Made by a program: the position numbers and the translations under genes | Shown: positions 43,169-51,504 of the stretch, piece by piece | Layout: each line of letters starts with the position of its first letter | How positions within the stretch are numbered: the first letter of the stretch is position 1 | NCBI RefSeq assembly: GCF_900114625.1 | Contig: NZ_FOZL01000001.1 | Span: forward strand, 558,001-622,000 | DNA: 64,000 nucleotides | DNA from: Granulicella pectinivorans | GTDB lineage: Bacteria; Acidobacteriota; Terriglobia; Terriglobales; Acidobacteriaceae | Direction: 5' to 3' | Notes under the pieces: generated by a model | Database searches by the model: none | The model's input: the letters and a program-made list of their open reading frames with translations, nothing else | Told to the model about the DNA's origin: nothing

Positions 43169-43972
43169 TTATGCCGTGTTTGCGTCTTTGTGAGGAGGGG
43201 AGATTGGGCGGCGAGGCCTGGGGCGCAGCATCAGGGTGAAGATCGTTGCGGCCATCAGGATCCAGAGTGCTGCCATGCCGTTCTGGAAACGCGCCTCGCG
43301 TGCATCGGCATCGAGCAGGCTGCGCCCGGCCAGCACGAAGCTCCCATCCGGAAGACGCTGGCCCACCAGAAACATGCGGATCCCAGCCTCGGGCTGCCAC
43401 GTCTCACGGCTGAGCGCATTCGTTCGCATAGCCGAGAAGATGCCCTGCGGCGGATGCGGCATCACGCCGTGCAGCGTCGCATCGCTGGCCAGCGGCTCTC
43501 CGTGTGCGTTGTACATCGCGGCAAAGGAATCGCCGCCGGCGAGCCAATCCGGTGTGGCGATTTCGGTATGCATTCCGCCAAGGCTCAACGTTATGTTGGC
43601 AGGCTGCACCGCCGCCTCAGCGACCATTTTATTCACTCGCATGGAGGGGTGGCAGCCTACGGCCATCTGCAGGTACCGCTCGTAGGAGATCGCCGCTACA
43701 ACCTGCAGCGCGGAGAAGAGAAGTGCAAACGCCAGCAGATAGCCGGAACGCAGTGGCCCGGTCCTGCGGGCGTGTTCACGGACGACCCCGCAGGCCGTAT
43801 CCCCCACGAGTGCGAACGCCAGCGACAGGTCTTCACGCAGCGTCTTTTGCTCCAGGTAGGTGTGGTGTACCGCGTCCAGCATCTGCGCGTGGTAGCGCCA
43901 GCGGAACGTGTCCGGGTAGAGCCGGATCGCAGCGCTGTAGGCGTTCAGAAAGAAGCGTTCGGGAATTCTCAT
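43169..43972 (-). CDS. Membrane protein downstream of PadR
   Basis: A 267-residue protein. A soluble N-terminal helical domain (FFLNAYSAAIRLYPDTFRWRYHAQMLDAV, a pattern often found in permease-like proteins of PadR operons) is followed by a helix (about 78-98), a ~120-residue extracytoplasmic loop, and a final helix (about 233-251). The start overlaps the padR-like stop by 4 bases (ATGA), so the two are translationally coupled. Function unknown; the operon layout suggests it is the target or effector of the regulator. Confidence 0.7.
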   Translation of the reverse strand: MRIPERFFLNAYSAAIRLYPDTFRWRYHAQMLDAVHHTYLEQKTLREDLSLAFALVGDTACGVVREHARRTGPLRSGYLLAFALLFSALQVVAAISYERYLQMAVGCHPSMRVNKMVAEAAVQPANITLSLGGMHTEIATPDWLAGGDSFAAMYNAHGEPLASDATLHGVMPHPPQGIFSAMRTNALSRETWQPEAGIRMFLVGQRLPDGSFVLAGRSLLDADAREARFQNGMAALWILMAATIFTLMLRPRPRRPISPPHKDANTA

Positions 43973-44307
43973 GCCTGCACCCCTAACGGACGCACTCCCT
44001 TGCCACGCGCCCTGGTCACCGACTGCTCCAGGCGCGTCGTCTCGGCTGCCAGAACCTGCTCGCCGAGGCTGGTCAACCGGTAGAAGCGACGGCGCTCATC
44101 CTCGGCGACGGTCTCCGCGATCATCCCGCCGGCCAGCAGCCGGTCCAGCGAGCCGTAGAGCGTGCCGGGGCCCATGGCGGTGTGCTGACGAGCCTCCTGC
44201 ATGATGGCGTAGCCGTGCTTCTCTCCGTCGGCGAGCGCCAGCAGGATGGCAAAGACAGCCGGGGTCAGCGGCAGATGCGTCTCGGGTGGTGCGGTGGAGG
44301 AGTTCAT
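43969..44307 (-). CDS. PadR-family transcriptional regulator
   Basis: A 112-residue winged-helix regulator. The family pattern is clear: FAILLALADGEKHGYAIMQE, GPGTLYGSLDRLLAGGMIAE and RRRFYRLTSLGEQVL. PadR proteins act as repressors released by small ligands. The ATG at 44307 lies 9 bases from a symmetrical operator-like sequence (44316-44353), so autoregulation is likely. The gene overlaps the downstream membrane protein gene. Confidence 0.92.
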   Translation of the reverse strand: MNSSTAPPETHLPLTPAVFAILLALADGEKHGYAIMQEARQHTAMGPGTLYGSLDRLLAGGMIAETVAEDERRRFYRLTSLGEQVLAAETTRLEQSVTRARGKGVRPLGVQA

Positions 44308-44315
44308 GGGGCAAC

Positions 44316-44353
44316 CATATATCCGCTCACGATATATCGTCAACGGATATATG
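44316..44353. promoter_or_regulatory. Three-box palindromic operator of the PadR operon
   Basis: CATATATCCG (44316-44325), CGATATATCG (44330-44339) and CGGATATATG (44344-44353) are spaced by 4 bases each. The outer boxes are exact inverted copies and the middle box is itself a perfect palindrome with the same centre (44334.5), so the whole 38 bp has dyad symmetry apart from the spacers. It lies immediately upstream of the PadR start. Confidence 0.8.
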
Positions 44354-44355
44354 CT

Positions 44356-45978
44356 TCACTTCGCCGGGAGGTTCACGTCTGCTGTGCCCATGCGCCCCGT
44401 CTGGCTGACGCGAACGACGAACCGCACCCGCACTGCCTTGGAATCGTGTTCCACCTTGGCTGGCAGGTCGACGCTGTGCTCGATGCGGTCGGTAGCCGGT
44501 GCTTCCCTGGGCAGGCTGATCTTCATGGCGTTCGCGGTGCGCTTGAGCTCTTTGCCCTTCTTGTCGAAGGTGCTGACCATGAGGACGAGGTCGGCGTGGC
44601 GCGGATCCGTGTCGGTCGGCAGGGTCCAGACCAGGCCCTTGGCGTCGACGTGGACTTTATAGCTGTCCGGCTCCGTCGGCGAGGGGATCACCGTGACGGG
44701 CACGGCATCGTAGACCATGGTGCTGCTGCCGGCCGAGACGAGATCGAAGGCGAGGCGGCGTGAGGGCTTCTCCGGATTGACGGGCGCTGGTCCACCCTGG
44801 AGGTAATAGCCTTCGCGCGTGGTCGCGATGAGTCCTGGACGATCAAGGGTGATCTTGATCTTGCGGAACTTCTGCGGGTCCAGCGAGGTGTTGCCGGGAC
44901 GGTAGGTGAGCGTGTAGAAGCTCTCGCCGTCGCGAACGGTGGTGCCGATCTCCGCATCGACGTCGTTGCGTCCGTAGAGCGCCTTGCCTCCAGTGGCGGT
45001 TGCGAGCTTGGCGAACTGGTAGTTGCCACCCATAGGATCGTTGAACTCGGCAGCGGAGCCGTAGGTGTTGTTCACCTGAATGCCAGCGGGATCGATGGTG
45101 TAGAGCGTGATGCGGGCGTCACGCATCATGTTCACGCACTGCTGCACCATGGAGTTGACGCGGTTCTGGCCATCGATGGGGGAGTTTGCAAAGTTGAACG
45201 GTGGGAAGCCGCGGCCGATCCAAATCATGTTCTTGTGGCCGATATGGCCCTGGGTCGCCTCGGCGACGCGCATCAGGGTGCCGAAGGCGGTCCCGTAGCG
45301 CTCGGCGATCCAGGCGAACTGGTGCGCCTGCCAGGGGTAGGCGACAAAGTGATGGTCAAGTGAGTCGATCAACTCCTGCTTGTTCTGCGTGTAGTCATGG
45401 ACGACGGTGAACTTTTCGAGGCTGACGGAGAGGAGCATGGTCGGCGTCGTCAGCTTGTCGGGCTGCTTTTCGAGGAACTTCTTCAGCGAGTAGCGGGCGA
45501 AGGCCATGTCTTCGAAGCGGGTGTTGAACTCGTCCAGCAGGATGATGTTGACCGGCGCGCGAGGCGCGACCTTGTCGAGATCCTGCGTTGAGTTGATGCT
45601 GACGGTTTCGGCGTCGGGGATGTGCGCGCCGGTCTCCTCGAAGTTGAGGATGGTCTGGTCTTCCTTGGCTTCGGTGACGTGGAACTCACTGCGCTTCAGG
45701 TCCTTGACGACGTTGCCCTTGGCGTCGTGAACGACGACGTCGAGGATGACCAGCGGGGCGTAGCGGCGGATAGTGTACATGCCGTTGGCGTCTGGCGCGG
45801 GGGGCTGATACGCGGGCCGGGGAGCGGACTGGGTTGCGGGTACCGTGATGGTGGGTGGAGGAGCCTGGGGCGCGGGGGCCTGTGGAGCAGGCGTAGCCGG
45901 GGCGGATTCGGCAGGCTGCTGCGCGTTGAGGGGAAGGGTCGCGGCGAGGAAGGCGAGGGGCAGAAGACGCAGGTTCAT
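44356..45978 (-). CDS. Exported VWFA-related protein, acidobacterial type
   Basis: A 540-residue protein with a signal peptide (LPLAFLAATLPLNAQ), a Pro/Ala/Gln-rich linker, and an Ig-like region followed by a von Willebrand A-like domain: VPVNIILLDEFNTRFEDMAFAR replaces the usual MIDAS start, IGHKNMIWIGRGFPPF follows, then a C-terminal beta domain. This is the 'VWFA-related Acidobacterial domain' layout. Its function is unknown; such proteins are numerous in Acidobacteriota. The ATG at 45978 has GAGG upstream. A second member follows at 46168-47160. Confidence 0.85.
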   Translation of the reverse strand: MNLRLLPLAFLAATLPLNAQQPAESAPATPAPQAPAPQAPPPTITVPATQSAPRPAYQPPAPDANGMYTIRRYAPLVILDVVVHDAKGNVVKDLKRSEFHVTEAKEDQTILNFEETGAHIPDAETVSINSTQDLDKVAPRAPVNIILLDEFNTRFEDMAFARYSLKKFLEKQPDKLTTPTMLLSVSLEKFTVVHDYTQNKQELIDSLDHHFVAYPWQAHQFAWIAERYGTAFGTLMRVAEATQGHIGHKNMIWIGRGFPPFNFANSPIDGQNRVNSMVQQCVNMMRDARITLYTIDPAGIQVNNTYGSAAEFNDPMGGNYQFAKLATATGGKALYGRNDVDAEIGTTVRDGESFYTLTYRPGNTSLDPQKFRKIKITLDRPGLIATTREGYYLQGGPAPVNPEKPSRRLAFDLVSAGSSTMVYDAVPVTVIPSPTEPDSYKVHVDAKGLVWTLPTDTDPRHADLVLMVSTFDKKGKELKRTANAMKISLPREAPATDRIEHSVDLPAKVEHDSKAVRVRFVVRVSQTGRMGTADVNLPAK

Positions 45979-46167
45979 TGTGCCTCGTACGGTAACCGTT
46001 TTGGAATTCACTGGGGAGGGCGACACGCTCAACCGGCTTCCGGGGCGGTCAGCCCCGGAGAAGGTAAAGCCGGGGAGGACTTCCTCGTAGGAAACACAGG
46101 CATCGTAACAAAGATGCGGTCTGCAAGAGATTTATTTTCAACGTCTCCCGGATCTTCTCCGAGACCG

Positions 46168-47160
46168 CTACCGTGCCCAGTATCCGGTTCGAGCGGCCAC
46201 CGTGGCCTCGTTCGCCTGGTGCAGCACCTGAACCTCGATGCGGTGGAAGCCGGGTTGAGCCGAACTTGGGCGGAAGCTGAGGGTGTAACGGTTGGGGATG
46301 TGGTTGGCCAAGAGCGTGAGCTGGCGTTCGAGATCGTTCTTGTTCGCGAAGGAGAGGTTTTCTCCTCCTGAAAGCGAAGCGATACCGGCGGCGGTGTCGG
46401 CCTGCACGGCTTTGAGCGCCATGCCGAGCGGCGTACCGAGGTCGAAGGTACCGGTGACCGCCGGGAGGTTCGGCGACAACGTGTAGGGTGGATTGCCATG
46501 ACGCGGCTTGGTGAACTGGTCCTTCAGCCAGGTCTTCGAAGGGGAGAAAGACACGCTGTAGATGGTGGTGTTGCTCTCTCCGAGGCGTTCGATAATCTGT
46601 TCGGGGCGTGCCTTGCTGCCCTCGTCGTGGGTCTGGCTGAGCAACAGGATGATGCGGCGGTAGCCTTCGGGCTGACGCTTGAGGACGTCGATCGCGGTGG
46701 ACACGGCATCCAGCAGGGCGGCGCCGGAGTCGCCCGCGACCGGGTGCGCGAAGGCGTCGTCAAGGCCATCGTGACGGACCGGAAAGTCCCATATCTCCTC
46801 GGGCTGGCTATCGAAGGTGATGAGGCCGACCTTGTGCGGCGACGCACCCATCATGTACTCGAGCATGGTGCCGACGTCGCGATAGTACGGAAACTGGCGC
46901 GGCGCGCTGCCGCCGGTCTGGAGGAGCACGATCACGGCCAGCGGCTGCCGCTCCATGTGTTCGGCGGCGATCTTCTGTTCGACTCCGTTGTCGGCAAGGC
47001 GGAAATCGCTGGCGGTCAAGTCCAGCAGGAGGTCACCCGCTGCGTTGCGCACCAGCGTGGGCACGAGAACGAGATTCGACGTCGCGTGCAGGGTTGAGAC
47101 ATCCTGCGCGTGAGCCGCCAGACTAAGGAGAGACGCCAGCGCTAGACAGCAAGTCCGCAT
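46168..47160 (-). CDS. Second exported VWFA-related protein, acidobacterial type
   Basis: A 330-residue protein, shorter than its neighbour. Signal peptide MRTCCLALASLLSLAAHAQ, then an N-terminal beta domain (NLVLVPTLVRNAAGDLLLDLTASDFRLADNG) and a VWFA-like domain with LAVIVLLQTGGSAPRQF, SGAALLDAVSTAIDVLKRQ and a final SGGENLSFANKNDLERQL segment. The ATG at 47160 gives a complete signal peptide; the longer open frame upstream lies over the YfiT gene. Function unknown. Probably transcribed with the upstream YfiT gene. Confidence 0.82.
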   Translation of the reverse strand: MRTCCLALASLLSLAAHAQDVSTLHATSNLVLVPTLVRNAAGDLLLDLTASDFRLADNGVEQKIAAEHMERQPLAVIVLLQTGGSAPRQFPYYRDVGTMLEYMMGASPHKVGLITFDSQPEEIWDFPVRHDGLDDAFAHPVAGDSGAALLDAVSTAIDVLKRQPEGYRRIILLLSQTHDEGSKARPEQIIERLGESNTTIYSVSFSPSKTWLKDQFTKPRHGNPPYTLSPNLPAVTGTFDLGTPLGMALKAVQADTAAGIASLSGGENLSFANKNDLERQLTLLANHIPNRYTLSFRPSSAQPGFHRIEVQVLHQANEATVAARTGYWAR

Positions 47161-47170
47161 AACGGTTAGA

Positions 47171-47192
47171 CGCCCGTCTTGCCGGACGGGCG
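47171..47192. terminator. Hairpin between YfiT and VWFA genes
   Basis: Stem CGCCCGTC / GACGGGCG with six-base loop, located between the YfiT stop (47232) and the VWFA start (47160) on the minus strand. The U-tract is weak, so attenuation or full termination are both possible. Confidence 0.4.
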
Positions 47193-47231
47193 CCCTGAGT
47201 GGGCGGCAGGCACGTCCGGCAGGACAGAGCA

Positions 47232-47774
47232 CTACCAGTCCATGCGTTTGCGCAGGTGGGTGATATGCGCCACATGATGCCGCGAGTGCCAGGCATAGAT
47301 CAAGGTCGCCATCTCGATGGTCGTGGGTCCGTTGACCGGATGGAGAAACGACCGCTGCAACTGCGCCTCGGTGAGCGACTGCGAGAGCATCACCCAACGA
47401 GCGTGCAGGCCCTCCAGCAGGGTCAACGACCAGTGAATGGGAGCTGCGGAATCGTGCAGCATGGCCCAGAGGTTCTCGTCGTACGGCTTGATGACGGGAT
47501 CCTTCTCGGTCAGCGCGAAACGGATGCGGCAGAACGCGTTCATGTGGCTGTCGGCGATGTGATGGACGAGCTGCCGAACGGTCCAGCCGCCATCGCGGTA
47601 GGGCGTATCCAGTTGCCCGGAGTCCAGTCCTTTGGTCGCGTTCGTGAGGTTCGTGGGCAGATTTCCCAGAGTGAAGATGGCGTACTGCACATCGTCGTTG
47701 GTTACGATGTCGGGACGCTGGAAGCTTCCAATGGGGTAACGGGGGTCTTTGGTCTCGGAAGAAGAGGTCGTCAT
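47232..47774 (-). CDS. DinB/YfiT-family thiol transferase-like protein (BstA type)
   Basis: A 180-residue helical-bundle protein. The sequence VRQLVHHIADSHMNAF followed by KPYDENLWAML and the C-terminal HSRHHVAHITHLRKRM matches YfiT/BstA of Bacillus, whose three histidines bind a metal and which conjugate a small thiol to electrophiles. Whether this organism makes bacillithiol is not shown here. The ATG at 47774 begins directly before the conserved KDPRYPIG segment. Confidence 0.85.
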   Translation of the reverse strand: MTTSSSETKDPRYPIGSFQRPDIVTNDDVQYAIFTLGNLPTNLTNATKGLDSGQLDTPYRDGGWTVRQLVHHIADSHMNAFCRIRFALTEKDPVIKPYDENLWAMLHDSAAPIHWSLTLLEGLHARWVMLSQSLTEAQLQRSFLHPVNGPTTIEMATLIYAWHSRHHVAHITHLRKRMDW

Positions 47775-47890
47775 AAGGGCTCGTCGTTTCTTTTCGGTCG
47801 AGATGCGAACGCAGGCGATGGATGTAGGCTTTGGATGAGACGGTCGCACCCGTGCGCGTGTCTTGCACCATCTTTTCACGAGGAGTTCGA

Positions 47891-48775
47891 ATGCGGATAG
47901 CAATAGTGAGTTTGATGATGGCGCTGGGTGGAATCGCGTCGTGCGGAAAGAAGGCGGATCCGGCCGTTGCGGGTTCGAACGTTGTAAGACCCGTGGCGAT
48001 GGTGGACCCTCCGATCAAAGACTACGTCGGCTTCGACCGAAACGACTATCCCGGCGACGACGCCATGGCCGAGCTAAAAAAGCAGTTCGCCTATACCGGC
48101 TACTGGCTTACCCCGCCCCCGGGCGAGACGGTCAATGGGTGGGTCGGCAAGCGCGAGATCCTCAAAGCGCAGGGATATGGCTTCCTTGTGCTGGCGAATG
48201 GCCGGTTCGATCAACAGATCAAGGCGGCGAAGATGTCGCCGGAAGCGTTAGGGAAAAAGGATGCGGCGGCGGCCATCGCGGCGGCGAAGGCCGAGGGCTT
48301 TCCCGCAAAGACGATTCTCTTTCTGGATCAGGAGGAAGGTGGGCGGCTGCTGGCAGAGCAGGCTGGGTACCTGTTTGGATGGACGGAGGCTATCGCTGCG
48401 TCCGATTTCCGTCCTGGGGTCTATGCGAGCGGACAGCCCGCTCCGGATGAACCTGGAAAGACGATTACGACGATTCAGGACATTCGCGAACACATTGCGA
48501 AGGATCACCTGCATCCGATTGCGATCTGGGTGTATCAGGATGCGTGTGCCCCCGCGGGTCCGGCTCCGGGATGCGTGATTACGCCGCCCTCGAAGGACGC
48601 GAGCGGCACCCCGGAAGTGATGGTTTGGCAGTACGCCCAAAGCCCGCGTCGCCCCGAGGTGACACAATCCTGCGCGAAGACCTATGGCACGGACGGTAAC
48701 TGCTACGCGCCGGGTTCGAAGCTGCTGATCGACATGAATGTGGCCGGCTCGGCGGATCCAAGCCACGGACGTTAG
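47891..48775 (+). CDS. Lipoprotein with DUF1906 (glycoside hydrolase-like) domain
   Basis: A 294-residue protein with a lipobox (GGIASC, Cys18) after a short signal peptide, followed by a TIM-barrel-like DUF1906 domain: FAYTGYWLTPPPGETVNGW, YGFLVLANGRF, TILFLDQEEGG and FRPGVYASG. This domain is a glycoside-hydrolase-like barrel without proven activity in most members (Rv2525c is a known example). AGGAG precedes the ATG. Its stop overlaps the end of the small coiled-coil gene on the other strand by 4 bases. Confidence 0.82.
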   Translation: MRIAIVSLMMALGGIASCGKKADPAVAGSNVVRPVAMVDPPIKDYVGFDRNDYPGDDAMAELKKQFAYTGYWLTPPPGETVNGWVGKREILKAQGYGFLVLANGRFDQQIKAAKMSPEALGKKDAAAAIAAAKAEGFPAKTILFLDQEEGGRLLAEQAGYLFGWTEAIAASDFRPGVYASGQPAPDEPGKTITTIQDIREHIAKDHLHPIAIWVYQDACAPAGPAPGCVITPPSKDASGTPEVMVWQYAQSPRRPEVTQSCAKTYGTDGNCYAPGSKLLIDMNVAGSADPSHGR

Positions 48776-48936
48776 TGTGTGCTCTGCCTGGTGCGGAGCT
48801 CCTGGTTGCGAAGCAGAAGCTCCGAGACCAGGAGCTGCAGGCGAATGTTTTCGCGCTGCAGCTCCGCCACCAGACTGCTCAGGGACTCGGGCGTGTGCTG
48901 CCCTGGGACGATAGGCTCGATCGAATGCCCCATCAT
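48772..48936 (-). CDS. 54-residue leucine-zipper-like protein, third gene of the sigma-factor operon
   Basis: A short frame starting ATGATG at 48936 overlaps the stop of the preceding gene (ATGA). The product begins MMGHSIEPIVPGQ and is then a strongly helical, leucine-rich stretch (SLVAELQRENIRLQLLV, ELLLRNQELRTR) with heptad spacing, so a coiled coil is likely. The chain of 4-base overlaps with the two upstream genes supports it as real. It could dimerise or bind its neighbours; function unknown. Confidence 0.6.
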   Translation of the reverse strand: MMGHSIEPIVPGQHTPESLSSLVAELQRENIRLQLLVSELLLRNQELRTRQSTH

Positions 48937-49304
48937 GCCACCGGCGCCTGTTCGGTGGTGTGGTTCTCACGGGGTCCGCATGGCCATCCGCCGCGACGTC
49001 CGCGAAAGCCGGACCGGAAGCGTTCCTGCTCTTCGGGGGTCATCTTGGCCCAGCGTTCTTCCATAGAGTGGCGCTTCCAGCCGCGGCCGCCGCCGTGCCG
49101 ATGGAAGCCGCCGAAGAGGAGCTTGCTGAGCAGGATGAGGCCAAGTGACTGGGTGAAGGTGATGGTGTGGAGGTTGAAGAGATCTGGCATGAGCCAGTTC
49201 CAGAGATGCATGACGACTTCGCCGAAGACGACTGCGGCGACGACCACCATGAGTGCGATTTTGAGTGCTTTCCAGGGTCCGTAACGGTGCATGGGGTTCC
49301 TCAT
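48933..49304 (-). CDS. Two-helix membrane protein coupled to the ECF sigma factor
   Basis: A 123-residue protein. Two hydrophobic helices (ALKIALMVVVAAVVFGEVVMHL and FTQSLGLILLSKLLFGGF) are followed by a basic, Gly-rich tail with ERWAKMTPEEQERFRSGF, a motif shared with Spy/CpxP-like tails. The ATG at 49304 overlaps the sigma stop (ATGA); an ATG at 49292 with GAGG upstream is also possible. It has no HxxxCxxC zinc motif, so it is not a ZAS-type anti-sigma factor, though an anti-sigma or sensing role would fit the context. Confidence 0.7.
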   Translation of the reverse strand: MRNPMHRYGPWKALKIALMVVVAAVVFGEVVMHLWNWLMPDLFNLHTITFTQSLGLILLSKLLFGGFHRHGGGRGWKRHSMEERWAKMTPEEQERFRSGFRGRRGGWPCGPRENHTTEQAPVA

Positions 49305-49870
49305 TCCTGAACGAATTGCCGGTTGATCTCCTCAAGCCGCCGGCGCAGATGCAGCACGGCGTAGCGTTTGCGCGAGAGGAGCGTGTTGATGCTGGTGCCG
49401 GTCTCGTCGGACATCTCTTTGAAGGAGCGGCCTTCGAGCTCATGCGCTAGGAAGACTTCGCGCTGCTCTTCGGGGAGCTCCTCGAGGGCGTCGTCGAGGG
49501 AGTCAAGCAGAAGGGTGCGGGCGTAGATGGCGTCCGGGCCGTCGTCTTCGGAGGGAAGGAGATCGAGCAGGGTGGCTCCGTCCTTGTCCGTGAAGGCCGG
49601 TTCGTCGAGCGACGCGGGCTTCTGCTTGCGAAACAGATCGGTGATGCGATTGCGGGCGACGCGATAGAGCCACGCGGTCACCTGTTCTACGGGCTTCATG
49701 ATGCGGTAGGTCTGGATGAGCTCATAGAAGACATCCTGCAGAATGTCCTCGGCGTCTCCGGTATCGAAGACGCGCTTGCCTATGAAGCTGCGCAGCCGGG
49801 GGGTGTCCTGCTCGATCGCTTCCGCGATGAACTGGTCCTGCTCGGCGATGGTCCATTCCTGCGCTGCCAT
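49301..49870 (-). CDS. ECF RNA polymerase sigma factor
   Basis: A 189-residue sigma-70 family protein with region 2 (LRSFIGKRVFDTGDAEDILQDVFYELIQTY ... VTAWLYRVARNRITDLFRKQK) and region 4 (LDDALEELPEEQREVFLAHELEGRSFKEMSDETGTSINTLLSRKRYA). AAGGGA precedes the ATG at 49870. It is the first gene of a three-gene chain with 4-base overlaps. Its regulon is unknown; no obvious autoregulatory promoter could be assigned. Confidence 0.93.
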   Translation of the reverse strand: MAAQEWTIAEQDQFIAEAIEQDTPRLRSFIGKRVFDTGDAEDILQDVFYELIQTYRIMKPVEQVTAWLYRVARNRITDLFRKQKPASLDEPAFTDKDGATLLDLLPSEDDGPDAIYARTLLLDSLDDALEELPEEQREVFLAHELEGRSFKEMSDETGTSINTLLSRKRYAVLHLRRRLEEINRQFVQE

Positions 49871-50056
49871 GTTGGTCCCTTTATAGGCCTCGGGCGAGAT
49901 GGCTTGCCTGGGGTATGAAGGTGTTAACGGATGGGAGTGGGGGATATTGCACGCATCGCGAATCTTTCTGAAATTTCGGAGGGGAAAAGTGAGCGGCGGA
50001 GGAGGGCCGTATCGCAAAGTTGCCGTCGGCCCATGCGTAGCCTATCATAGGGAAAG

Positions 50057-51502
50057 ATGACAATTCCCGTAACCGACCACAAACGTTACTTTATCGATAA
50101 GTTGGGGATCTCGGAACGGTTGATGGAGCGCTGCCTGGGGGAGGCACTCTCCGCCGGTGGTGAATACGCAGACCTTTATTTTGAGTCGGTTACGTCCACC
50201 TCGCTAGGTGTCGATGAATCGATGGTTAAAACCGCGAGCCAGGGGATTTCGGTTGGCTGCGGCGTTCGGGTGTTGTCCGGTGAGCGCACGGGATATGCCT
50301 ACACGGATGATCTTTCGTCGGAAAAGCTGCTGAAGGCGGCTCGGACAGCGGCGCTGATCGCCAGCGGTCCGGCCAAGGAGCTGATGAGCGGGTTCCGCGC
50401 TTCGCCTGAGGGGACTTCACTTTATCCCGTTGCGGGAGCCGAGAGCGATACCGAGATTGCCGCGAAGCTGAAGCTGATTGAGCGTGCCGATAAGGCTGCT
50501 CGCGCGTATGACCCGCGGATTACGCAGGTTCGCGCGGGGATCAACGATGAGCTGCGGCGGATTCTGGTGGCGGCGTCGGATGGCACGTTCGCTTCTGACA
50601 CCCAGCCGCTCGCCCGCTTGAATGTGTTTGTCATCGCCAAGGACGGCGCGAATACTTCGCGTGGCACCTCCGGCGGCGGTGGGCGCGTGATGCTCGACTT
50701 CTTCGAGGGCGACAAGTCTCCAGAGCATTTTGCGAGTGAAGCGGCTCGTACGGCGATTCTTCAACTGGACGCGGTTGAGGCTCCGGCTGGTGAGATGGAG
50801 GTTGTGCTCGGGCCGGGATGGCCGGGTGTACTTCTCCATGAAGCCGTTGGGCATGGGCTTGAGGCGGATTTCAACCGGAAGAAGACCTCCGCGTTTGCGG
50901 GTTTGATTGGACAGCAGGTTGCCAGCTCGAAGGTGACCGTGGTTGACAACGGGACGATGGCCAATCGGCGCGGATCGTTGAATATCGATGATGAAGGCAA
51001 TCCTACGCAGGAGACCGTGCTGATCGAGAACGGCATTCTGAAGGGGTTTCTGTCGGACAAGTTGAACTCGCGTTTGATGGGCATGCCGAATACTGGCTCC
51101 GGACGGCGGGAGAGCTACCACCATATCCCCATGCCGCGCATGACGAATACGTACATGCTGAACGGCGAGGATATGCCCGAGGACATCATCAAGAGTGTGA
51201 AGCGCGGGCTGTATGCCGTGAACTTCGGCGGCGGGCAGGTGGATATTACGAACGGCAAGTTTGTGTTTTCGGCGAGTGAGGCTTACCTGATTGAAGACGG
51301 TCGGGTAACTCGTCCCGTAAAGGGCGCCACGTTGATCGGCAACGGTCCCGAGGCGTTGAAGTATGTATCGATGGTTGGAAACGACCTGGCGTTGGACGAA
51401 GGTATTGGTACCTGCGGTAAGGCCGGGCAGAGCGTGCCGGTCGGCGTAGGGATGCCCACAGTAAAGCTCGACCGCATGACGGTCGGGGGAACAGGAAAAT
51501 AA
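50057..51502 (+). CDS. tldD: TldD metalloprotease subunit
   Basis: TldD forms a heterodimer with TldE (PmbA) that degrades or matures peptides such as microcins and modified peptides. The HExxxH zinc motif appears as HEAVGHGLEADF (about residue 262), with further family segments such as TVVDNGTMANRRGSLNIDDEG and NTYMLNGEDMPEDIIKSVKRGLYA. 481 residues, normal length. It is followed after 2 bases by a small cysteine protein, and tldE lies about 1 kb downstream. Confidence 0.95.
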   Translation: MTIPVTDHKRYFIDKLGISERLMERCLGEALSAGGEYADLYFESVTSTSLGVDESMVKTASQGISVGCGVRVLSGERTGYAYTDDLSSEKLLKAARTAALIASGPAKELMSGFRASPEGTSLYPVAGAESDTEIAAKLKLIERADKAARAYDPRITQVRAGINDELRRILVAASDGTFASDTQPLARLNVFVIAKDGANTSRGTSGGGGRVMLDFFEGDKSPEHFASEAARTAILQLDAVEAPAGEMEVVLGPGWPGVLLHEAVGHGLEADFNRKKTSAFAGLIGQQVASSKVTVVDNGTMANRRGSLNIDDEGNPTQETVLIENGILKGFLSDKLNSRLMGMPNTGSGRRESYHHIPMPRMTNTYMLNGEDMPEDIIKSVKRGLYAVNFGGGQVDITNGKFVFSASEAYLIEDGRVTRPVKGATLIGNGPEALKYVSMVGNDLALDEGIGTCGKAGQSVPVGVGMPTVKLDRMTVGGTGK

Positions 51503-51504
51503 CC

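Noticed and set aside
41578..43239. 553-codon plus-strand open frame opposite the nuclease-like gene
   Set aside because: Judged a shadow because the minus-strand protein has a credible ExK motif and ordinary composition.
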